Assembly: GCA_036397975.1 (NCBI GenBank)
Contig: DASWHW010000034.1
Coordinates: 1 to 25,865, forward strand
Source: SZUA-287 sp036397975
GTDB taxonomy: Bacteria > Bacteroidota > Ignavibacteria > UBA10030 > UBA6906
Direction: 5' to 3'
DNA: 25,865 bases
Positions 15,895 to 23,357 of the stretch are shown here, piece by piece. The notes below the pieces were generated by a model that did no database searches, was not told the origin of the DNA, and saw only the letters and a list, made by a program, of their open reading frames with translations. Positions within the stretch are counted from its first letter, which is position 1. Each line of letters starts with the position of its first letter. A program made the translations under genes and the position numbers.

Positions 15895-16455
15895 TCAGGA
15901 CGGCCACAGCCAGCCGAACGTTCCAGCAGTTACCAGAGCGTAAATGAGTCCATCGAACATTGACTTGAGTGTTGCGCTCCAGTTACGATTGTACCAGATG
16001 GAATTTTGCAACAGTGCCAGAGAATATCCCGCGAACGCAGTCGCTCCAACGAATCGGAATACGCTAAGGTAATGCACGTCAGGTGTAAGCGCGCGCCCCG
16101 CCACGTAGGCGGCAAAAATGCCAATAATAACAGAATAGAGAAACCAAAGCACCAATTGTCCCCCCATTGCCGGCATACCGGGTTGCAGAACGGTCATGAA
16201 TAGGACCGGACCTTTCTTTGCCTTTTCGATAAACTCTGGCGATTTCATAGCCTCCATACTTCCCGCGCGGGGCACCACGTAATCACCCGGAGGAATCTCG
16301 AACTTTCGAAGTGCGTCCATCACTTCATCTTCTTTGGGGACCTTGATGAAGTCGTTGTTGTGGTAACGCAACATCATGTGAATAATCGAACTGACGATAA
16401 AGACGAACACTGCCGAGAGAAGAATCGGTAGCCAAAGATCGACAATCGAGATCAT
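15895..16455 (-). CDS. conserved uncharacterised membrane protein, 186 aa
   Basis: The start is the ATG at 16455-16453, which has CAGGAG 7 nt upstream and opens directly into a membrane helix; a longer frame to 16632 has no such support. Predicted helices are at residues ~7-29, ~100-122, ~133-155 and ~165-184. Between helices 1 and 2 lies a soluble segment with KVPKEDEVMDALR, IPPGDYVVPR and MKSPEF. The wording VLWFLYSVIIGIFAAYVAGRAL and FDGLIYALVTAGTFGWLWP recalls a widespread but unnamed bacterial membrane-protein family I have seen; its function is unknown to me. It is transcribed divergently from the aldehyde dehydrogenase gene. Confidence 0.8.
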   Translation of the reverse strand: MISIVDLWLPILLSAVFVFIVSSIIHMMLRYHNNDFIKVPKEDEVMDALRKFEIPPGDYVVPRAGSMEAMKSPEFIEKAKKGPVLFMTVLQPGMPAMGGQLVLWFLYSVIIGIFAAYVAGRALTPDVHYLSVFRFVGATAFAGYSLALLQNSIWYNRNWSATLKSMFDGLIYALVTAGTFGWLWPS

Positions 16456-16531
16456 GGCGGACTCCTGTGTTGTGGGTGATGGTAGAGGAAGCGAGTTAAA
16501 GCAAACGGCTGACGTACCTCGGTACTCTGAG

Positions 16532-16560
16532 ATAGTAGAGAAAGGGATTGCAAGATGCAA
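16532..16560 (-). promoter_or_regulatory. sigma70-like promoter for the 186-aa membrane protein
   Basis: On the minus strand TTGCAT (16560-16555), a 17-nt spacer and TACTAT (16537-16532) lie 76 nt upstream of the ATG. Each box matches the consensus at four of six positions. Confidence 0.35.
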
Positions 16561-16627
16561 CACGCCAAAGGTCGGTGTCGACGGAACGGCATTAGGCACA
16601 GTAGAAAACCGCACTAAATAAGCTCTC

Positions 16628-16662
16628 AGCACAATGTGCTACGTGTTATTTTTTTCTATATT
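16628..16662 (+). promoter_or_regulatory. operator-like palindrome and -10 element before the aldehyde dehydrogenase
   Basis: A perfect inverted repeat AGCACA-A-TGTGCT (16628-16640) covers the position expected for a -35 box. It is followed by a T-rich stretch and a -10-like TATATT at 16657-16662. A dimeric regulator bound there would directly control the promoter. The gene starts 49 nt after the -10. Confidence 0.4.
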
Positions 16663-16711
16663 ATCAACGCAAAGAAAGAGAATCGCCAGAAACTTGACCA
16701 AGTAAACGACG

Positions 16712-18067
16712 ATGGAATTCAAAAGTATCAATCCGTATAACGGCAAAGAAGTCGGCTCCCATGAAGAAAACACTCAAGGGGAGATGCTTACCATGTTAAA
16801 GAATGCGCAAGCTGCTTTTGAACAATGGCGCAAAATGCCCGTGGAAAAACGCTCTCAGCTTATGGCAAAGGCCGGCCAGGTACTCCGCGATAACGTGGAA
16901 GAATATGCCCGGATGATCACGCTTGAAATGGGTAAACCCATCACCGAATCAAGAGCGGAGGTCAACAAGTGTGCGTGGGTTTGCGATTATTATGCAGAAC
17001 ACGCCGCCAAATTCCTTGCCGATGAAGTGATCAAGACTGATGCCCGGAACAGCTACGTACGGCACGACCCGATTGGCTGCGTGTTGGCAATAATGCCTTG
17101 GAATTTTCCTTTCTGGCAAGTCTTCCGGTTTGCCGCACCCACACTAGCAGCAGGGAATACGGGAATCCTCAAACATGCGAGCATTGTCTTCGGATGCGCC
17201 AAACAGATCGAAGGTGTGTTTCAAAAGGCAGGATTTCCAGACGGAGTATTTCAGAATCTTGTTATCAACCATGACAAGACGGAAAGCGTCATTGCTCATG
17301 ACGCGATAAAAGCAGTCACCCTTACGGGAAGTGAAAGAGCTGGTGCTGCTGTAGCTGAAATTGCAGGCAGGCACATTAAGAAATCTGTACTGGAATTGGG
17401 CGGCAACAATGCCTTCATCGTATGGGAAGATGCCGATCTCGACATGGCCGTTCATACCGCTCTCGCTGCCCGGATGCTTAATTGCGGACAGAGTTGCATC
17501 GCCGCAAAACGGTTCATCCTGGTGGAGGGCATATATGATGAATTTGTTTCCAGGTTTACACAAGGAGTCCGCAAGCTTAAGTCGGGGGACCCCATGGACG
17601 ATGCGACGCAAGTGGGACCTCTTGCGCGAAAGGATCTTGCCGCCGAGCTTCAAAGTCAAGTCAAGAAATCGATGGCGCAAGGTGCAGAGTTATTACTGGG
17701 TGGAAAGCAAGATGGGTGCTATCATGAGCCAACTGTTCTGGGGAATGTAAAGCCGGGGATGCCTGCATTCGATGAAGAGACCTTTGGCCCACTAGCCGCA
17801 ATGATCAAGGCAAAGGATGAGGCGGAAGCGTTTGCCTTATCCGAACAATCCAGATACGGATTGGGTGTAACCGTTTGCACGACTGACATTGAGAAAGCGA
17901 ACGCACTCGCCGGAAGCATAAGCGATGGCGCTTACTTTATTAACGAGCTCGTGAAGTCAGACCCCAGGTTACCTTTTGGCGGAAGCAAGCGTTCTGGCTA
18001 TGGACGTGAGCTTGCACGCGACGGTATGATGGAGTTTGTGAACAGAAAGACGGTGTATGTGAAGTAA
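16712..18067 (+). CDS. NAD(P)-dependent aldehyde dehydrogenase, succinate-semialdehyde type
   Basis: The 451-residue enzyme belongs to the aldehyde dehydrogenase superfamily and oxidises an aldehyde to an acid, most likely succinate semialdehyde to succinate. Visible are the oxyanion-site N131 (IMPWNFPFWQ), the cofactor lysine in GILKHAS (K154), the general base E228 (LELGGNNAF) and the catalytic cysteine C262 in NCGQSCIAAKR. FGGSKRSGYGRELARDG is near the end. The KHAS and GQSCIAAKR wording and short length fit the GabD/YneI-like SSADH subgroup. The second cysteine (C258), where many members have alanine, could form a redox disulphide with C262. No strong ribosome-binding site is seen. It would feed the TCA cycle; substrate specificity is inferred from family resemblance. 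Confidence 0.9.
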   Translation: MEFKSINPYNGKEVGSHEENTQGEMLTMLKNAQAAFEQWRKMPVEKRSQLMAKAGQVLRDNVEEYARMITLEMGKPITESRAEVNKCAWVCDYYAEHAAKFLADEVIKTDARNSYVRHDPIGCVLAIMPWNFPFWQVFRFAAPTLAAGNTGILKHASIVFGCAKQIEGVFQKAGFPDGVFQNLVINHDKTESVIAHDAIKAVTLTGSERAGAAVAEIAGRHIKKSVLELGGNNAFIVWEDADLDMAVHTALAARMLNCGQSCIAAKRFILVEGIYDEFVSRFTQGVRKLKSGDPMDDATQVGPLARKDLAAELQSQVKKSMAQGAELLLGGKQDGCYHEPTVLGNVKPGMPAFDEETFGPLAAMIKAKDEAEAFALSEQSRYGLGVTVCTTDIEKANALAGSISDGAYFINELVKSDPRLPFGGSKRSGYGRELARDGMMEFVNRKTVYVK

Positions 18068-18109
18068 GGAAACCGCTTTATTCTCAGTGCTCGGGAGTAA
18101 TTTGAAGCA

Positions 18110-18138
18110 CCCAAGCATTGCTTCGGGCGATTTTTTTT
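18110..18138 (+). terminator. intrinsic terminator of the aldehyde dehydrogenase gene
   Basis: CCCAAGC (18110-18116), an ATT loop and GCTT-C-GGG (18120-18127) form a hairpin with one bulge, followed at 18131-18138 by eight T residues. It lies 43 nt after the stop. The remaining ~250 nt up to the opposing terminator hold no supported gene. Confidence 0.8.
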
Positions 18139-18391
18139 CTTCAAGAGAAAATGCAGGGAGGGCATTTAGTCCTCCTTCTTTTGTGATCTGTCGAAGATTC
18201 CTTCCCTCTTGTTGGCACGTGCGACGGCTGTTCCGATCAACCGGTGGTCATTGCACGCGGACGAGGGCACGCGGTGGTACACAAACGTCATGGTGAGCAG
18301 GCGGAAAGAAGCAACACAAGCTTATCCACTCATCACCATGTGCATTAGTTGCTTGATCGACCTCCTTCCCTCAGATCAATGTATGCCAAAC

Positions 18392-18425
18392 AAAAAGCCC
18401 CGACCCTGCATGTGCAGAATCGGGG
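18392..18425 (-). terminator. intrinsic terminator of the multihaem cytochrome gene
   Basis: Read on the minus strand, CCCCGA/TCGGGG outer arms and CTGCA/TGCAG inner arms (18425-18398) form a long hairpin followed by GC and five T residues (18396-18392). It is 46 nt past the stop codon and is one of the clearest terminators in the window. Confidence 0.85.
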
Positions 18426-18471
18426 TAGTAAGTGTCTCGTTGATGGAACGGCGGGTGTTCCCGTTTTGAGT

Positions 18472-20373
18472 TTACTTGATCATCAACATCTTCTTTGAAG
18501 CGCTGAACTTGTCGGCTTCAAACCTGTACATATACATGCCTGATGCAGCGCTCCTGCCCCAGGCATCCTTGCCGTTCCAGGTTACTTCGTACGTGCCAGC
18601 GTTGAAGTCGCCATCCATCAAGCGGATAACTTCCTGGCCAATGAGATTGTAAACGATAAGCGTTACGCTTCCTGCCTTTGCGATATCGACATTGATTTTA
18701 GTCGATGGGTTGAACGGATTGGGATAGTTCTGTGAGAGTAAATGCGATCCCGGAAGCGTGCTTGCTATTTCCTTCACACCGGTGAAGCCCCAGCTCTGCC
18801 AGTAGGTCCACAGCGTATCGGCAAGTGCTATGTCTGTTCCCTCCCGCCAATCGGAGAGGCTTCCGTCGGTTCCGATGCCGAACGTCGGCACCGCGGCTGT
18901 GGAGCCCGAGGGGTTCCGGTGGCAGCTTGCTGCGCAAGAATTGATCATTCCAAGCGAGGGGGTCCCCACGCCAACATGGCGCAGTGTGAGGTTCGGCGAA
19001 ATCACTCCCCATGTATGCATGGCGATATCGAATGCTTTTGCCGTTATTGCTGTTTGCGTCATATGACACTGCGAGCAACGGCCGCCACCGCCCGTGTTGA
19101 GTTGATTGGTTGGGTCGTAGACGTTGTGTCTTGTATGAATGTTCACGTACCGGCCGATGGAATCCTGGAATGCAACCGGATCTTGCAGCCAGGCTTTTTG
19201 CACTGCCGCGAACGGTCCGTGTGTAGCGTGACACGCAAGGCAGAGTGTGTTATCCTTGTTGCTGACTTTGAATTTGTCTGTCCCGACCGTCAATGAATCC
19301 ACAATGTTTTTGTCGTTCGGTGTTGCTTTGTGCGACGAGTGGCAGGTGAAGCAGGACATCTCAACGAACGGATTGGTGTAGTGTGCCGATCCTATCATAT
19401 CGTGATACTGCTGATGGTGTTGGCGCGGAACATCGGTTTCCACCCATGTGCCGCGTCCGCCCGAAGAGTTCGGCGCAGTGGCGAAGTTCATGAATTCATC
19501 CAGCCGGTGAGTTGTGTCGGCAGGGTTGAAATGAGTTCCCGCAATTTCGTTTTTGTTGTACTCGTGCGTTCCCACAAGTCCTGCACCACGCCACGATGAT
19601 GCCCGGTTGTGGCACTGGCCGCATACTTCCATTTTCGATTGCCTGCTCTGAAGCTTCGAGGGGTTCATCTGATGGTTCACTCCGGCACCGCCGGTTGAAG
19701 GCCCATGGCATGATTCGCATCCGACGAGGATGTTGATGTCGGAGTTATTGTTCGCCCATCGCGCAACCCATTGTGTGTCGGATGCGGTGGTGACCGTGGT
19801 TACCGTGCCGCCGGTCAGGTGGCATCCCATGCAGTTTTTGTCCCACGACTTTTTCCGGAAGAAGATCGAATCGGTTCTGATTGCTTCGCCGCTGCTCTTG
19901 AACCACGAGTTGGCATTATATGTCACCCACGCACCCGAGCTATTGTCGAGATACTTGTTCATATTCCACTGGATCGGAAGAATATAGTAGCTTGAATCGA
20001 TCTTGACGAGGTACCGTTGCTTATATCCCCAGCCGTAGGTATAAGCAATGTTATAGTTTGATCCTCCCGCACCGATTTGGGCAAAGTAGTCGTTACCAAC
20101 TCTGCTCAGATAGACCTTTGCGTTGGCGTAGCTGGATCCCATGGAAACGCTGTCGTTTGATAGAAATCGCTGCCAGGTTCGCATGCTGATGGTATCGGGA
20201 CGCAAGTGAATTTTGGAGTGGAGCGTGTTTTGCCAGTCCCCGTACTGGTTGCCAAACATTCCGTTATGGCACGTCTGACAATACTGTGCTCCCTCGTATG
20301 TCTGCGCGGAAAGCTCACTTCGTACAAGTGACATCATGCCCGCAAGGGAGAGAAACAGTAGAATCGTTTTCAT
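18472..20373 (-). CDS. T9SS-sorted multihaem cytochrome c (eight candidate haem sites)
   Basis: The start at 20373-20371 has GAAAGG 7 nt upstream and opens into a signal peptide (MKTILLFLSLAGMMSL...LSAQ); a frame extending to 20451 lacks this. In the 633-residue protein I count seven CxxCH haem-binding motifs, with first cysteines at 32, 181, 219, 251, 341, 378 and 433. An eighth site is unusual: C480-x3-C484-H485 (CAASCH). YCQTCHNGMFGNQYGDW and GCESCHGPS recall the cytochrome c554-like group. Residues ~549-633 are a T9SS sorting domain (NYPNPFNPSTKI, VYNLIGQEV, SGMYMYRFEA, KKMLMIK). The protein should therefore be exported by Sec, loaded with haem in the periplasm and moved to the surface or outside by T9SS. 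A surface electron-transfer role is plausible but inferred. The two-component system upstream may control it. Confidence 0.93.
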   Translation of the reverse strand: MKTILLFLSLAGMMSLVRSELSAQTYEGAQYCQTCHNGMFGNQYGDWQNTLHSKIHLRPDTISMRTWQRFLSNDSVSMGSSYANAKVYLSRVGNDYFAQIGAGGSNYNIAYTYGWGYKQRYLVKIDSSYYILPIQWNMNKYLDNSSGAWVTYNANSWFKSSGEAIRTDSIFFRKKSWDKNCMGCHLTGGTVTTVTTASDTQWVARWANNNSDINILVGCESCHGPSTGGAGVNHQMNPSKLQSRQSKMEVCGQCHNRASSWRGAGLVGTHEYNKNEIAGTHFNPADTTHRLDEFMNFATAPNSSGGRGTWVETDVPRQHHQQYHDMIGSAHYTNPFVEMSCFTCHSSHKATPNDKNIVDSLTVGTDKFKVSNKDNTLCLACHATHGPFAAVQKAWLQDPVAFQDSIGRYVNIHTRHNVYDPTNQLNTGGGGRCSQCHMTQTAITAKAFDIAMHTWGVISPNLTLRHVGVGTPSLGMINSCAASCHRNPSGSTAAVPTFGIGTDGSLSDWREGTDIALADTLWTYWQSWGFTGVKEIASTLPGSHLLSQNYPNPFNPSTKINVDIAKAGSVTLIVYNLIGQEVIRLMDGDFNAGTYEVTWNGKDAWGRSAASGMYMYRFEADKFSASKKMLMIK

Positions 20374-20547
20374 GTTCTGACCTTTCGTTGAAGTTTTGAT
20401 GCAACGACTCGGTTCGTCCGTGGATGGGACTCTCGTTGTTCGATTATCCATCTATGTGTTGCAAAACTCTACACTTCTGCAAAATTTTATCGACACACTT
20501 GATCGAGTCTGCGCGTGAAATTTGAGAAAATGCGCGAAGGGTTACAA

Positions 20548-20574
20548 CTTAAGATTTCCTTAAGCTTGCTTAAG
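20548..20574. promoter_or_regulatory. three CTTAAG hexamers at helical-turn spacing
   Basis: CTTAAG occurs at 20548-20553, 20559-20564 and 20569-20574, with start-to-start spacing 11 and 10 bp. Direct repeats one helical turn apart are the usual site type of OmpR/PhoB regulators. The array straddles the 3' end of the histidine kinase gene and lies about 175-200 nt upstream of the cytochrome start. Two of the hexamers also form a CCTTAAG-CTTG-CTTAAGG hairpin (20558-20575), so a 3'-end role for the kinase mRNA is an alternative. Confidence 0.45.
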
Positions 20575-21963
20575 GGAAGAGTCTTGAAGAGGAAGAATGA
20601 TATGAAAGGTGGCTCCGGGGCCATCGGTGTTTGCGACGGCAACTTTGCCGCCATTTCTTTCGACAGCCCACTTGGTAATTGCAAGCCCCAGTCCGGTCCC
20701 CTGACCGTTACCGCTCGGGATTGAATAGAAGCGTTCAAAAACCTTCTCGCGCTCCGCCGGAGGAATGCCCGAGCCCGAGTCCATCACCTGAACCGAGGCC
20801 TGTTGTTCTGGAATCGTGCCGACCTTCACCTTCATGGTGCTGGAGACGGGAGAAAATTTAATTGCGTTGTCAAGAAGATTAATGAGTGCCTGGCCCAGCA
20901 GCACGCGGTCGGCAAAAACGATGATGCCCGGTTTTCCTTCAATGCGGAATTCCTGTTCCTTCTCCTCCGCAAGAATGGATAAGAGCCCGACCGCTTCGTT
21001 CGCGAACTCCAGGAGATCGATCTGCTCGAAATGGACAACATGTTTTCCCGAATCAGCGCGCGTAAGGAAGAGAAGACTCTCCACAAGTCTAGTCAACCTT
21101 CCGCTCTCCTCCAACATACTTCCTATCACTTCACGATACTCATTGCCGGAGTGTGCGGTCTGCAGCCCGACTTCTCCCACGCTCCGCATTGCGGTGAGCG
21201 GCGTGCGTAACTCGTGAGACGCATCGGAGGTGAATCGTTTTAGCCGCTCGAACGAATTCTCAACACGTTCAAGCAGCTCATTGAACGCAACCGCAAGGCG
21301 GCCAAGCTCATCATCGGGGTTTTTCACAGGGATGCGTTCATTCAATTCCAGCACGCCGATTCGCCGCGCATGAAACGCCATCGTGTCAACAGGTGTCAAC
21401 GCATTTCGTGCCATCCAGTAGGCACTTAATGCAATGAGTATTAATGACAGGGGTATGCCGATGATGATCATGAAAACGAAACGACGTATGTCCGCAAAGT
21501 AGTTGGCTTCATTCACCGCCAGGCGAATGAATTTGGGGTATTCACCGGAACGATGAAGTTTCGAGACGATACGCAATTGCGTGCCATCCGAAAGGACTAT
21601 GGATCGGGGCTGGAGGGAAGTTTGAAACTCCGCAGAATCTGGCCTTTTGCCGAGTTCTCTCTCGCCCAACATTTCACTTCGGTAGAGAAGAACACCTTCG
21701 CCGGACCATATCTCAAGAAACTTCTCGAGTTTGGCGGCCTCTTCTTCATGCGTATCAATCTCCAGCCTGTTTGCGGGTAAGTGCGCCACTAATTGTTCGA
21801 CAAGCTCGAGCTCTTCTTTCAGGCTTGCATCAAGTTGATGTGTGAGGGTTGAGAGAAAGAACCACGATGTTCCAAACGCGTAGAGTACGAGTATGCCGCC
21901 GAAGACGAGAATATTCCACAGAGTCAACCGTGCACGGATGTTTCGGAAAAAGAGCACTGTCAT
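20560..21963 (-). CDS. EnvZ/CusS-type membrane sensor histidine kinase
   Basis: The 467-residue kinase has two membrane helices (about residues 15-38 and 161-183) enclosing a periplasmic sensor of about 120 residues. A HAMP domain follows (~184-236), then a HisKA box with phospho-acceptor H250 (FTSDASHELRTPLTAM). The HATPase_c domain has its N-box at LINLLDNAIKFS (N366), G1 at DSGSGIP, F-box at FERFYSI and G2 at GTGLGLAI. All catalytic motifs are intact. Its ATG overlaps the stop of the response-regulator gene by four bases (ATGA), so the two are translationally coupled. Architecture matches metal- or envelope-stress sensors of the CusS group, but the signal cannot be read from the sequence. 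Confidence 0.93.
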   Translation of the reverse strand: MTVLFFRNIRARLTLWNILVFGGILVLYAFGTSWFFLSTLTHQLDASLKEELELVEQLVAHLPANRLEIDTHEEEAAKLEKFLEIWSGEGVLLYRSEMLGERELGKRPDSAEFQTSLQPRSIVLSDGTQLRIVSKLHRSGEYPKFIRLAVNEANYFADIRRFVFMIIIGIPLSLILIALSAYWMARNALTPVDTMAFHARRIGVLELNERIPVKNPDDELGRLAVAFNELLERVENSFERLKRFTSDASHELRTPLTAMRSVGEVGLQTAHSGNEYREVIGSMLEESGRLTRLVESLLFLTRADSGKHVVHFEQIDLLEFANEAVGLLSILAEEKEQEFRIEGKPGIIVFADRVLLGQALINLLDNAIKFSPVSSTMKVKVGTIPEQQASVQVMDSGSGIPPAEREKVFERFYSIPSGNGQGTGLGLAITKWAVERNGGKVAVANTDGPGATFHIILPLQDSSLKQA

Positions 21964-22643
21964 GACTTCTCTGTTGTGAGGATAAATCCAACTCCACGCA
22001 CAGTGTGGAGGAGTTTATTTTCGAACGGTCCGTCAATCTTTCGGCGCAGGTGGGTGATATGCACGTCAATGACGTTATCGAGTGGCGTTGCACGTGTTGT
22101 TGCCTTCCAGACATTCTGGGCAAGCATTTCGCGGGAAACAACCGTATTCTTGTGGCGGAGAAGATACTCAAGCAATTCCATTTCGCGAATGGTGAGCGAT
22201 AATGGACAGTTCTGCCGGGTTACTCTTCGTGCGAGGAGATCAAATTCAAGATCGGCAAGATGGAGCCTTGTTTCCTGACCTTGGTGGCTTCGCCGGAGGA
22301 GAGCCTGGATTCTCGCCAACAGTTCCGGGAATGCAAACGGCTTGACAAGGTAATCGTCTGCGCCCCCTTCCAACCCCACGACTCGATCTTCAATGGAATC
22401 ACGAGCGGTTAGAATGAGAACAGGAACGGTGATCTTCTTTTCCCGGAGTGTCTTGAGAATCTCGATGCCATCGCGCTTGGGCAAGGAGAGGTCCAGAATG
22501 ACAAGATCGAATCGCTTGGTGTTGAGAAGAAAGAAGCCTTCTTCTCCGTCAAATGCAAGAGTAATCTCAAACGGCACTCGCTGTAGGCCCTCCTGCAGGG
22601 CGAGAGCCACCTTCTTTTGATCTTCAATGATAAGTATGTGCAT
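21960..22643 (-). CDS. OmpR/PhoB-family response regulator
   Basis: The 227-residue regulator has a receiver (residues 1-115) with acidic pocket E7/D8, phospho-acceptor D51 (VILDLSLP), T79 and K101 (YLVKPFAF). A winged-helix DNA-binding domain follows (~125-224), with LTIREMELLEYLL, the recognition helix region NVIDVHITHLRRKI and the wing VRGVGFIL. It is first in the unit with the histidine kinase, and the multihaem cytochrome gene follows on the same strand. The CTTAAG array between kinase and cytochrome has the spacing expected for this regulator family, so the cytochrome is a candidate target. No good ribosome-binding site precedes the ATG. Confidence 0.94.
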   Translation of the reverse strand: MHILIIEDQKKVALALQEGLQRVPFEITLAFDGEEGFFLLNTKRFDLVILDLSLPKRDGIEILKTLREKKITVPVLILTARDSIEDRVVGLEGGADDYLVKPFAFPELLARIQALLRRSHQGQETRLHLADLEFDLLARRVTRQNCPLSLTIREMELLEYLLRHKNTVVSREMLAQNVWKATTRATPLDNVIDVHITHLRRKIDGPFENKLLHTVRGVGFILTTEKS

Positions 22644-23241
22644 GAGCCCAAGGTAATAGTGGTGAGAGGGAAGTTAAAAAGAAAAAGACATAATGGCACG
22701 GGTCATTTTGACGACGTCCAAAGCCCCGACGCTGGGCTTTAGACCTGACCGGAGAGTCCCATGTCTATAAGAAAGTTTGAATGCATACAGTCTGCGGTAC
22801 GAAGGACCAGGAGCCGCTTCCCAACTAAAGGGAGAATGACGTCGTTAAATTCGAACGGTAAACGACGGCTTGGCCGTCTCACTCAGCGAATCGGCGGGCT
22901 CGACGACGTGCGAGCGAACAGGGACAATCATGAAGAGCGTCAGAGAAAGAAAACGTATTCTGAGGAAGGAGAGGAGTTTCTACAGAAATGCAACCCACTA
23001 ACGCCTACCCTCCGACGATACGAAAACAGATCTTGGCAAAATCCGGTGCTTTGCTTGTTGGCGATGACCCACCATGAATGGTAGGGTGAGTTGGGATAAT
23101 CCAAGAGCGATGACGACTGAGCATTGAGAACGGCAGCGTTTGAAAAGAGCGCTGTCTGAAGAAAGTAGCAATAAAGTAGCAATAAGGAGTTTGAGGCCGG
23201 CCGACGGGGCTCCCTTTTGTAAGAAACCACTGCACGTCTTT
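22644..23241. other. long intergenic region without a supported gene
   Basis: About 600 nt separate the divergent response-regulator and symporter genes. The frames here lack ribosome-binding sites and recognisable domains. Visible structure includes a 7-bp stem AAAGCCC/GGGCTTT (22720-22740), an inverted repeat CGTCGTT/AACGACG (22840-22867), a small palindrome ACCAT-GA-ATGGT (23073-23084) and the 11-bp tandem repeat listed separately. It may be decayed coding sequence, repeat debris or an unrecognised RNA; I see no tRNA. Confidence 0.4.
23162..23183. repeat. two perfect tandem copies of AAAGTAGCAAT
   Basis: AAAGTAGCAAT occurs at 23162-23172 and again at 23173-23183 with no gap, so the period is 11 bp, about one helical turn. 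It lies about 60 bp upstream of the symporter's -35 box, a common place for an activator. It could also be a chance slippage duplication. Confidence 0.5.
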
Positions 23242-23270
23242 TTGATTGTCAAACCCCATTTTTGTATACT
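23242..23270 (+). promoter_or_regulatory. sigma70-like promoter of the symporter-kdsA-kdsC operon
   Basis: TTGATT (23242-23247), a 17-nt spacer and TATACT (23265-23270) fit a sigma70 promoter. The -10 is 87 nt upstream of the symporter ATG. Confidence 0.5.
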
Positions 23271-23357
23271 ACCTCCGCTTTTGCGCAGATTCCTTCCATA
23301 GTCACAGGGAGTTCATATCTTTTCCCGCTGCTACCTCACCGTCCGACGTAACCCGCA

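Noticed and set aside
16456..16632. Upstream extension of the 186-aa membrane protein to a start at 16632
   Set aside because: The extra 59 residues have no ribosome-binding site and no homologue-like wording; CAGGAG lies 7 nt before the ATG at 16455, and a promoter candidate falls inside the extension.
20374..20451. Upstream start of the multihaem cytochrome at 20451
   Set aside because: It would bury the signal peptide behind 26 polar residues; the ATG at 20373 has a ribosome-binding site and exposes the signal peptide.
22761..23084. Possible 107-aa gene in the large intergenic region
   Set aside because: Composition is arginine-rich and irregular, there is no domain or ribosome-binding site, and it spans several inverted repeats.
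23195..23202. GGCCGGCC palindrome as a regulatory site
   Set aside because: A single short restriction-type palindrome with no partner or promoter relation; probably chance.
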